Source: Bombyx mori
Taxonomy: Eukaryota; Arthropoda; Insecta; Lepidoptera; Bombycidae
Reading direction: 5' to 3'
Length of the DNA stretch: 64,000 bases
Assembly (NCBI RefSeq): GCF_030269925.1
Contig: NC_085116.1
Span: 16,306,001 to 16,370,000 of the forward strand
Below the pieces are notes generated by a model that saw only the letters and a list, made by a program, of their open reading frames with translations, was not told the origin of the DNA and ran no database searches. Below, in pieces: positions 39,790-50,800 of the stretch. The translations under genes and the position numbers were made by a program. The number at the start of each line of letters is the position of its first letter. The stretch's first letter is position 1.

Positions 39790-40600
39790 ATTATAATATG
39801 TTTCTCTGTTATGAGGCAGAAGAACATCAATGGTGTGATGAGAGCGCTTAAATACGAGGTTGTAAATAAAACAGCAAAAAAAATGTGTGTTCATCTATTT
39901 TCCTCATTTAATAATAATATGTTACATTCATTCGATAAACCATATAGCCAAATATTTACAAGGTTTGAAAACGAAACGATAATAAAACAAAAAATGATTG
40001 TAAAATAATAATTAACTTCGTACGATGGTTTATTCCGTTTTAAAATTCGTATTCATTATTATTTTATTTTTTATTATTTTACATAATAATATCACTTAAT
40101 ATAACATTCCTAAATCAGTAAGTTCGGTAGTGTGGACATTTATTTTACGAATTTTCGTAATTTTATATATTATAATAATAATAATATGAAAAAGGAACAT
40201 ATATCTAATTTACATTTAAACTGAACGATTTCATAATCCTATCTAAAATAATTACGTTACTATTATTAATTACACATAGATTTTGTCAGTGTTTTTAAAA
40301 TTAAAAATACATATTGCAATTACATTTAAAATATAATGAACACATTTTTCGTGTATTTAAAAAACAACATATAAGACATTTCTATTTAATAAATTTTAAT
40401 GATTCTAAATTAAAATGTTTTTCTTTTATTAAAAGTAGAGTTAGTTAAATTGATAACGTAGTCACAAAGAAATAAGTAATCCTTCATTTTGGAGAGACGG
40501 TCACAATCCATTACTTCTTATACATTGCGCGGTAATTACGTAATGAAAACCCTCTTATCGTGTCGGCTTTGCGTTGTCATGTCTTATCTAAACATGTCTT
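39790..40600. other. AT-rich intergenic stretch
   Basis: Very AT-rich, no gene or clear repeat seen. Confidence 0.4.
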
Positions 40601-40629
40601 ATCGAATCCCCCGGACCCACTTTCAGTGC

Positions 40630-41010
40630 TTATAGGCTCTTCAAGCACCGGTCATCGTTCTTGTCGAAGTCGTCGAAGAGTTTGATGAGCGAACGAACCC
40701 ATAGACACAGTCTACTTAGTTTCTCGCGGGATCTACTCAGTAGAGTCAGCTAAGCACTGCTTTTGCTAGGGCCAGTATTAGCAAACTGTCTCAGGTTGAG
40801 CACGTGAGCTCAGCTACTAGCTGGAATAGCCTCTTAGGCTTTTTTTTATTGCTTAGTTGGGTGGACGAGCTCACAGCCCACCTGGTGTTAAGTGGTTACT
40901 TGAGCCCATAGACATCTACGACGTAAATGCGCCACCGACCTTGAGGTGTAAGTTCTAAGGTCTCAAGTATAGTTACAGGCTACCAGAAAATAAGCAAGAA
41001 AAATAAAGTA
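40630..41010 (+). mobile_element. Jockey LINE 3' end, split by Bm1
   Basis: Starts within ORF2-like end sequence (CTTGTCGAAGTCGTCGAAGA), then the hairpin TCTACTTAG / CTCAGTAGA (40711-40744), the 3' UTR to TCTTAGGC, an inserted Bm1, and the remainder (GCTACCAG and A-rich end) after 40978. A diverged subfamily. Confidence 0.75.
40843..40978 (-). mobile_element. Bm1 SINE nested in LINE tail, head-truncated
   Basis: T-run, TTGCTTAGTTGGGTGGACGA, tail block, then stops in the body at TATAGTTACAG. LINE sequence resumes immediately. Confidence 0.8.
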
Positions 41011-41104
41011 ATTAAAGTAATCAGGCCCCAATAGTAGCGCTCCGGGAAAGAAAATTATATAGAGCTACGAAAAGTTGTTGTTTGTTAAGTTTGTATATTG
41101 AAGT

Positions 41105-41455
41105 GAAAACTTCTTTAGAATCGTTGTGATTTCAAACCGGATGCAACGGAAAAAACGACAGGTAAGAGACACAAATACAAAAATGTGTAGGATGAAGCCA
41201 GCAAAGAATGAGACAGAAATATACATACTATTTAATACAGCGCCATCTGTGAGATTTTTTAATACTAACGTGTGTATGAAAGCTCTTGTAGTGAATTTTA
41301 ATTTAGGATTATACGTGAAATTAAAATATCAATTCACAGAGGGCGCTACCTTACAATTATTTACTAATGACAAAATTTTACATATACTTAAGACGTTTAG
41401 GATAATTGTATTTTAATTTTGGAAGGTTTCACTTCTACCACGTGTGAATTGCACA
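41105..41455 (+). mobile_element. MITE-like element, copy 1
   Basis: Matches 52285-52615 in reverse. Ends carry GAAGTGAAA and its reverse complement; inside are AGCGCCATCTGTGAGA and GAGGGCGCTACC. No coding capacity: the small frame here is not conserved in the other copy. Confidence 0.65.
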
Positions 41456-41747
41456 CATTTTGTTTTTTATTTATTTATTTTATGACCGTTTTGGCAGTTA
41501 GTTATTTGAGTATGCCCGTATTGTTATTTGAGTTATTTGTTATTTAAGTTTATAGGCAGTTATTGGAGTACATGGAAAGTTGTGGTTACTCACCATTAGG
41601 TGAGCATACGCTTGTTTGTTTTAAGATGTAGATGATCTCTCTACATCGTAAGATCTGATCAATACATCTTAAGATGACAATGATTATGGTTTAATTTCGA
41701 TTATTGGTTTAACCGGTGGATTATTGATTTAATTGGTTTAACCGGTT

Positions 41748-41925
41748 AGTAATGCGTTTCGGTTTGAAGGGTGGGGCAGCCGTTGTAACTATACTTGAGA
41801 CCTTAGAACTCATATCTCAATGTGGGTGGCGGCATTTGCGTTGTAGATGTCGATGGGCTTCAGTAACCACTTAACACCAGGTGGGCTGTGAGCTTGTCCA
41901 CAAATCTAGCAATAAAAAAAAATTC
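41748..41925 (+). mobile_element. Bm1 SINE, 5'-truncated
   Basis: From AGTAATGCGTTTCGGTTTGA to the tail block and AATAAAAAAAA. Confidence 0.85.
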
Positions 41926-42221
41926 ACAAGAGAGCCATTTAATTTTTGGAAAAAATATCGTAGCATAAAAAAATCTTCAGCTATTTACATCGAGTAACCT
42001 TAATTGAAGTTCAATTAAAAACATCGAACTGTTGATGCTAATACAAAATAAAACGGACCTTTAATTTCAAAGAGAAATGTCGCGTAATAAGCGAAATGGC
42101 GCTTAAACCAAATAGCTTATCACCCCTCGAATTGATTTGCGACCGAACTAGTAATGCTTTATGATCGGTTTGCTCGTGAAATATATCCGCTAAAGTCACG
42201 CGGATATATCCCGCCGTGCTC

Positions 42222-42428
42222 TAGAGAAACCCACAGACACAGCTCACTGAGTTTCTCGCCGGATCTTCTCAGTGGGTCGCGTTTCCGATCCGGTGGTAAA
42301 TTCTGCGAAGCACTGCTCTTGCTAGGGTCAGTGTTAGCGACTCTCTGGTTTGAGCCCCGTGAGCTCATTTACACACGCTAGGGTAAGCTGATATAGCCTC
42401 TCAAGGCTATCAGCATAGGAAGGAAAAA
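42222..42428 (+). mobile_element. Jockey LINE 3' end fragment
   Basis: Begins AGAAACCCACAGACACAG, hairpin CTCACTGAG / CTCAGTGGG (42243-42276; one G-U pair), then the 3' UTR to CTATCAGCATAGGAAGGAAA. Confidence 0.8.
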
Positions 42429-42779
42429 AAGAAAAGTTCTAGAAAAGCCGACTCGAGTTCCGCAACCTTGTGATTCGAAAGACTTTCATGACTACATTAT
42501 TTTTCTTTCTAAACATCATTATAATATTAGATGAGTTTTTTTATTATACACATTCCTACGAGTAAATCAATGATTATTGAAATTCTTAAAGATACATTCA
42601 CACGCAGTTATTTTCACGTCTCAAATACATACCTATTACATCGATAAAAAACGTTTAGGACACATTAAAATTTTGTGCCATATTTTTAATGTTACACTTA
42701 TGTAATTGTTCAATTAATTACAAAACTTAATGATAAAAGTTAAAACGAAAATACTAAAATTACGAATATTCGTATAAAT

Positions 42780-44667
42780 TACAGAGCACTACCGTGAGCA
42801 ATGGCGATGTCCGGCGCCGTTCGCAATTGACGTGTTAGGCCTACGCGAACAAACCGAGTCTGTGTCGACGTGCCAAAACAGACCTTACGACCTCGACATA
42901 AGGTCATTGCGACCGCACAGACGGTTTGATAGTTCAGAACGCGCGCACGTGACGCCCTCTGGGTGACGAGCGCTCGCCGCGAACCAAACGAAACGCGTGC
43001 AGGGTGACCACATTGTACGAGATTAAGAGACAGTCCCGTTTTGGATGCCCGAATCGAGGCACAGACCGACGGTGTACGTGATCCATGAAACGACGGGACA
43101 GGTCTCCGTAGTGCGAGCGACACCCAGTTACAGAGTATTGCAATCACATCTACCCTGTACGTGTTCATAGTATCTATTTTAGACTTACTTAATAACGAGT
43201 ATCTATGAGAGTAATTATGCGGGAGGGCGTTGGGCCCCGCAGCGCCAGTGAACTACCGGAGCGAGCGGTCACCGAGGAGCCACTCGCACACATCAATTCA
43301 TTTATTTAAACTGCATTAACTACATATGTGTTAGATTCGTGGCCGCGCCACCTAGCCTAGCGTAAACGATAACATCCTAAAACTGTCACAATAAAATAAA
43401 CACGCAAACTATAACACGTTAAGATTTAACATACATTACATCTCCTTCATACGTTCTTTGGCGTAAATTCGTTTTAAGAGCGACACAATAATAATACATA
43501 CGTAGATATTCTGACGAATCGAATTAACTTTTATTCACATTTAGTTTTAGAATATGTGTATTTAACGGCTAGTTTATATCGAGTAAACGGTGCACGGTGG
43601 TTCGAGATCACTCAATAGAAAGGGTCCGTTGGAGAGCGTACAAAACTGAAACGTCTAAATTGGTGTTCATTGTTGACAATGCGAAGTGGGGCGCGCGTTC
43701 GGAGAGGTGATGCGACGGTGATACTCTCCGGGACGGTTGCCGGTCGCCCCCCTCGGGCGGCGCGTCACCGTGTCTACGTCATCACGTCACCGGGACGTGG
43801 ACAACTGATACGACGCCAGAGTCAAGAGCCAGCAGTGTTCCGACCGAAACAGGGCCGACTCGCTTCTCGTCTAGGCCGCTAGAGTCGTAGCATTCAACAC
43901 GCAACGGCCCGTGTCCTATATTAATTACGTATTCCAATAGTTTCAAAACTTCAAATGTCAAATTGTTAATTTGTACGATACGAACGAGTCGTTGTCGCTT
44001 GAACGATTCCAGGCACCGCTGGCTCTTAAACTGAGTTCAATTGAAACATCAACTACGATAGAACATTGAGAGACCTAGAGCGACGTCGAGTCCGTTCGTT
44101 CGTTCGTTCGTGGTGGCCGGGCCGGCTCCTCGAACTAGGACACGTTACATTAAAGCTCCGCTTAAGATTACGTTAGTTCAATTTGTTATTCGCCTATCTA
44201 ATTTGCAAGCTACTCGACCCACGTCCGTTGTCGAACGTAAGCAAACTCGACGTCTCAAAGGACCTCGGCACCGTACAACTGTATCTTAAGCTACTTTCAT
44301 ACAACGACGAGTCTTAACATTAAACGCACAGCGTCGTGACGCCCGAGAAGCTCCTTCCACAGACTCGCTATACTCATAAACCGTGACGACGCGGCGGAGC
44401 CCTGACGCGGCCCAGAGCCTCCTCGGGCGCCACGCCGACACATCGCAACGACTTACATAAAGTTTAACTCTAAAATTCAATTACTACGTTTCAGTCATAT
44501 CGTTTAGTGCATTTAATTCAATATTTACAATTCACTGGTTTCGCTAAGGACAACTATGTATTCACAAGCGGCGGGCGGTTTCCGCGTACGTTCACTATGG
44601 CCCTGGTGGGGAGCCTCTAGGCGTGAGCTGGAGTGCTAAGCTATCGGTAGGGTGAGTGTCGTATGTG
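42780..44667 (-). other. Probable 3' UTR of the ADAM gene
   Basis: GC-richer than its surroundings, free of the repeats that fill the region, and directly after the ADAM stop codon. No long frame on minus in phase with the gene. A (CGTT)n run sits at 44094-44111. The exact end is not visible; several TTTATT (AATAAA in sense) occur, e.g. near 43307 and 43531. Confidence 0.5.
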
Positions 44668-44803
44668 TCAGTGTGTGTACTCGGGGAAGGCGGCAGGGGA
44701 GTCTTCGTCGGGCGGGGACGGGGCCCGGCGGTGAGATGGCCGCCCCACTCGCTCCTCACTCGCCCACGGGGCTAACTGTTGTTGAGCTTGAATAAATTCA
44801 TCA
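44668..44803 (-). CDS. ADAM last coding exon
   Basis: Acceptor CTATCATTTTCTAG. Reads S then DEFIQAQQQLAPWASEER, RAPSPPDEDSP and AAFPEYTH stop (TGA at 44668). Pro/Ser-rich, disordered. Phase 2 in. No classical PDZ ligand at the C-terminus. Confidence 0.72.
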
Positions 44804-47800
44804 CTAGAAAATGATAGAGAAGAGGAACGGAGAGTCGAGGCGGTGTCTCGTTGCTGGACTCCACGGCTTTTTGATATAACAAGATCTTACAACATCATTT
44901 TGTATTCGTGAAGCCGAGAATCTGTTTGTTCTCAATTATTTACTTAATTTACTACCGTGGAGCCAGTCTCAGAGAGTTTAGTTCAGTGTGTAGTGTTTAA
45001 AAATTATATAATTTTTTGTACAAAGAAAATTAATCAAACGAAATCAGAATTTAAATAATCAACCAAATTTAACAAATCTCTAAAATGAATCGGTACAAAA
45101 TTAATACATTTGTTGAGCACACGACCGTCACGACTAGTCACTGATTGTATGGTATTAGTGATCAGTGATCTATCCCATTCAGGCTGCCAATTAATGTATC
45201 ACGAGATTAGAGATACATTAATTGTAATTTTATGACTATTAATTAATTAGGGTCGGATATCCATGATTCGCTTAAAAATGCCTTGAAAACGTCAAGATAT
45301 ATCGACAGGTAATTCTTTAAATTATTCATTCTATAATTGCAGTGTTAAGTCGAGACAACAAGGAAAATATAAAAAACTCGATATTTTACGAAACAAACTA
45401 CAGTATAAAAATTAAATAAATTGTTACATTCTTGAACATCAGTTAAATTATTAATAAAATATGTTGTCTTGACAGTGAAAAGAGCGACTCTGAATCGGTG
45501 GTAGATTCTGCCAAGCATTGTTCTTGTAAAGACCACTGTTAGCAAACTCTCTCAGGCTCAGCCCGTGAGCTCAGCTACTACCTGGAATAGTCCTCAGGCG
45601 ACCAGCGAATAGGTTAAAAGTCAGCGAATAGGAAAAGTTAAAAAAACTGAGCCCTTTAAATATAAAACATAAAAAAAAAAGTTTTTTTCGTTGCGAGCCC
45701 CGCCAAAAACTCAACTTAGGAGAGGCGGGAGAGGCGAATGCGTTCAATATAAGCTGTCAAGATATATCAGGTCTGTTTAAATCTTCATCATTACACTATT
45801 AATGAACAATTAAAGCCCATCTTATATTGATGGATATTGAGAAGGATACCTTGGGTTCGGGTTGGATGTACATCATAAAATGTGTTCTCAACTATGACTT
45901 GTCTACTACAGGCAACCTATCAGCTTATAGTACGTAACTTGGATAGTCTGGTGTGGATAAACCTAATTTAAAAAAAGAATTGGATTGTCATTCATTTTAC
46001 CGCCAAGACAAAAAAAAGATTAAGCTGATTTGAGGCAAACGTCAAACTGATGTCCAAGAATAATGTCCATAGTTGTATCTGTGTTGTGTTTGTCCTAACA
46101 AATTTTGAATGGAGGGAGTTCCTAGTCTTATTTATTGCCAATTGGGTACAATTGTATTCATTACTGTTATCTCGATTTCGGGCCAACTGTTTTTCAATAT
46201 GTCAACATTTTCGGTTTATAGTTGTATACAGTAAAATGTTAGTTAAACAGGGACTTTTTGGCGGGAACGCGAGTGGTGAAGTTGTGTGATTTGTTTTATT
46301 TTGTCTATTTAGTGTTTCTTCAGGTTTAAATGTGTAATAATGGTGGTTTATTAACTGTTTAATATCTGTGAAAGTGCACAAATGTGGGAAAATGAAACAA
46401 AGAAGCTGGACGTAACTTCTCGGGATCCACCAAAAAGTCCACTGAAAAAATCTCACTAAACGACCACCATTTTACTGAGATTATATTTCATCCCATTTCA
46501 TTTAATTCCATCCCAGTTGATTAATGTCTCAAATTAATCATCTTCATTTCACTTCATTTCTTTATAAAAATAAGAATATAAATTTAAATAAGACATGACT
46601 TAAAGGTCTCAGTTACCAGGTCATAAATTTTCTTAAAAACAAAAATAGTCAAACAGTAGCCGTTATGTAAAATAAGGTGTATCGAAATTTATATTGGCCC
46701 AAAATCGAGGGGGGCGATATTCGTGTGTCTCACCTTTCGCTGTCTGGTGCGTCGCGGAGTCGCTCGGCGTCGGCCGTCTCGTAGAGCGCGTCCTCGTCGG
46801 GGGGAAGGCGCGGCGCGGGGGGCGGGCCGGCGCCGAACATCGCGCTGTGGTGCCGGCCAGACCCGCCGCGGTAACGGTACGAGAAGTGGGCCTCCTCTTC
46901 GCCGGGGATGCGGCCGCGACATCGACTAGTGGGGTGTTTGAAATTACAACTATTTATTCTTCTTACTAGCTTTTGCCCGCGACTCCGTCCGCGTGGATTA
47001 GTTACTTTGGCATAACGCTAAATTGTACCCCTACTTATATGGCGTAGAAAGTGTAAATATTTTTGAATTATATAATGTTAATAGAATTTTGAAACATTCT
47101 TTATTGGCGCTCCGCTTGTATTGGTCTTACCGTAATGTTATATTCCTTCCTCGATAAATGGGTTATCTAATACTGAAAGAATTTTTCAAACCGGATCAGT
47201 AGTTCTTGAGAGTAGCGCGTTCAAACAAACAAACTTTTCAGCTTTATAATATTAATATAGATCAGCTTACGGACGTCCACTGCTGGACATAGGGCCTCCC
47301 CCAAGCCTCGCCACAAAGATCAGTCCTGCGGATCCCCACGAACCTCGAGAGATCGTCGGTTCATCTTGTGGGAGGCCTACCCACGCTACGTCTTCCGGTA
47401 CGCGGTCGCCACTTAAGAATTTTCTGGCCATCGATCCTGTAGACTGAATACCTTTTAGGTACTACAAGTACCGGTCACCGTCCTCGTCGAACCCGTCGCT
47501 TGCGACGAAGAGCTCGACGAGCGAACTAACCTATAGACACAGCCCACTGAGTTTCTCGCCGGATCTTCTCAGTGGGTCGCGTTTCCGATCTGGTTGTAGA
47601 TTCTGCGAAGCACTGTTCTTGCTAGGGCCAGTGTTAACACCACTCCGGTTAGAGCCCCGTGAGCTTACCTACACGCTAGTGCGAAGCTGATATAGCCTCT
47701 CAAGGTTATCAGCATAGGTAAGAGAAAAAAAATCTGGCCAATATTTAACTATTTATACTCTATTAAAACACTTCATTTCAAAGAACAAGCAAAGAATTAA

Positions 47801-50800
47801 TATTAGAGGACTATTTAAAAATTAAATATGAAATGACACTCACGGTGGGATCTCTCCAGGCTCGATCCTGTAGTGTCGATCGGCTTCCGTCTCCGACATC
47901 CTTATATCTTCAGAGCCGGACGGGCTCATGTGCCTGCTCGAGTGGTGCTCTAGTTGCCGTATCAAGTCCTCCAGGTTCCTGATTCTGATGGGGGCGCACT
48001 GTGGAGCGTCGTCCTCTTCGTCGTCGGGGCGCTGTCTTCGCAGTTCCGCGTCGTGGATCTTCTCTGCGCTGGGGGCTCGTTCCCTCCGCTCCTTGTACTC
48101 GTAGTCCTGGAGGGAGCGAAGATCACCGGAGCCTCCTGCAGCGCTCGCACGTTGCGCCGCGGCCGTCTTCAAGGCCACTATTATGTTCTCGTGATAGCCG
48201 TTCAGATCCTGTAATGTCGTGCGATCCACAGTAACCAGCTTGTACCGAATACAGTGAGGAATATATAAAATTATAGGTAATGCATACAACGAAGCCAAAC
48301 AATTTCATAATTTTAAAAGCTAAATAATTATATTTATTTATACTACCCGTCCGCTTCGCTGGCCATTAAAATTAACATTATTATTTCTCACCCCCACAAA
48401 GATTCTCATCATTAACGCCCCCGCAACTGGTGTAGGGAGTCCAATACTCATATTAGTCTATCCATTAAGTGCATATATTTTCTACATGGATACCAAGTTT
48501 CAAGTCAATCGGATGCATGGTTCAATAATTATAATGGAACATCCGTAAAAACCACTGTAGATTTATATATTAGTATAGATTATATGTGCACCTTAAACTT
48601 GTATTCCATATCGGCAACAGCCCCTGCCGGTTCCTGCCCATCGGACTGCGAGCCAGCCTCGAGCTGCTCCGACTGCGAGTCGTCTCCCCATTTGTCCTTC
48701 CCATCCACAGCTCCGTACCCGTGCTTCTTCAGGATACCTTTTTCTGGCAATTTCGCCATCGAGTTAGAGGCTACGTCTATGAATGCTATGTCTTCTTCGC
48801 CTGGAATCGCATGAGGTTTTCGATCTAATTGAGATCATGATTGTAAAATGAGCTGGCAATTTTGTTCTGGATCGGCCAGAGTTGAAATCGGCAAATGACG
48901 AGAAGTTTCAAATGCATTGCGAATATCTGTATTGGTAAACTATCTCTTTAAATTATCGGAGTCTTGCCGAACCATTCATACTTAAGTTCTATAAAGAATT
49001 ACGGCTGCTAGCTTTAGAAGGAGATGAAGAAGCTTTTCAGGCCTTATAGGTACCGGGTGCTAATATTCAGAATGACAGAGATAGCGTCTTCTCGCATTAA
49101 AACTGTTTAATCCCAAAACTTACTAATTTTACAGGAGAGTGTTTTAAAGGTTCAACATGTGATATTTTTAATATTAATCATCTTTGCAACATTTATTTTT
49201 TATTTTTTACAAGTAACATTATTTGTCTTTTAAAATAATATAAAATGATGTATTAATTTTGTTAGTAGTAGTCAAAATATAGGTAAACTAAAAAAAAAAC
49301 TAAAACTAAACAACGCTCTTTTGACAGTATTTATGAGAAAAATACTGGTGATACCAAATGATTCCGCATATTGACTCAGTTTCGAATATTTTTGGGAATT
49401 GTACAATTTTAATGCGAAAAGACGATATAGGATTTCTTAATATTAATAATACAAGTAAAGGTCTACCTGAATGTGTGGGTTCGTCTTCGCTACCAGAATG
49501 CACCCGCTTCATTTGCTTGTGATCTCTGAAATGTACACATTTCCTTAAATTCTATTCTGCTGATATATTAAGCGATAAACCTTTAAAGGACAAGGCAACA
49601 AAACATTTTTTGAGAGAAACTCCAATTTTGTCTTATAATGCGATGTGTTCACATTCACTTTATATTGAGCTTATACCAGTCCTTAAATGATAAAATAATC
49701 TATATATTAATACGCGAAGGAAAAACTTTGTATCCCTTTTTACGAAATTTGCGCGGACGGAGGAGTATGAAATTTCTCACACTTATAGAGAATATAGAGA
49801 AGGAGTGCAGAATGTTAATTTTTTTTTAAATTATGCATGAAAAATATATCAAATCAATAAAAAAAATCATTACACACACTACCATGTATTTGACGCACAC
49901 ACGCATGCGTACAATTTATGTCAAACTTTTGATCTTGACGTCTGTGGTCAAATTGCGTATAGATTAAATATTGTTTGACTTTATTAATATTTTTCTATTT
50001 TATGGCAAATTCTGTGATTATAGAAGTATAATAGTCTTTGTAAATAGAATCATAATAGTGTACAAACTTACAATTTCAATTAATTATAGTCGAATTTCGA
50101 CTACTGCGGGACCTCTAGTAAATATTACAAGCCAGATTTTTTATTTGTTTTTATTTATTGTGTATCTTTTTAGCTTGTAATGTGTATTGTGTGCAAAATA
50201 AAGAAATAAAAAGTGTAATGCAAAAATGAAGCAAATTTTTCGCAATTCCTCTCAGCGGTATGATGATAATTTGTCCCTTCCCCATTCCTGTCTTAAGCAA
50301 AATTTATTTTCGATAAGTTTGGCTTTTGTTTACATTACTTTTATTTGTGTTATTTTAAAGCTGTCAAGATTGGATAGTACTCGTATTCACTTTGACACCG
50401 TCAATATCTACTTACGGATATCTGCTTGTACTGCTGGCCCCTGCCATGTGATTGCCATGTCTGAATATCACACGCTGCGAATCTCGGCTGGAATAAATCA
50501 AAATTTACGTTAAGATCACATTCGTGTTACTTTATTCTAAAAAAAGCGAAACTTGAACAGCACGCATATTTGTGAAACCGGTCTAAATAGCTAAGATACA
50601 AAAATAATGATGTGTGATCTCTAGGGTTTTCGCTAAAAACTCCAATACTACTCCTAGTGGTTGATTAGTAAGTACGATTTGGTGATCTCGACTTTATTTA
50701 TGAAGCTGATTTCTCCTGCCGGAATTGCTGTTTCTCATTTATCGACAATTACATCAGAATCTGATGACGCATTTGTGTTATTATTGACATAATAGGCTGT

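Noticed and set aside
41126..41416. 96-residue plus frame
   Set aside because: Falls inside a MITE-like repeat; the second copy at 52285 does not keep the frame.
42779..43168. 129-residue minus frame
   Set aside because: Lies in the probable ADAM 3' UTR, after the stop codon; composition-driven, no motifs.
44094..44111. (CGTT)n run as a functional element
   Set aside because: Short microsatellite; nothing else supports a role.
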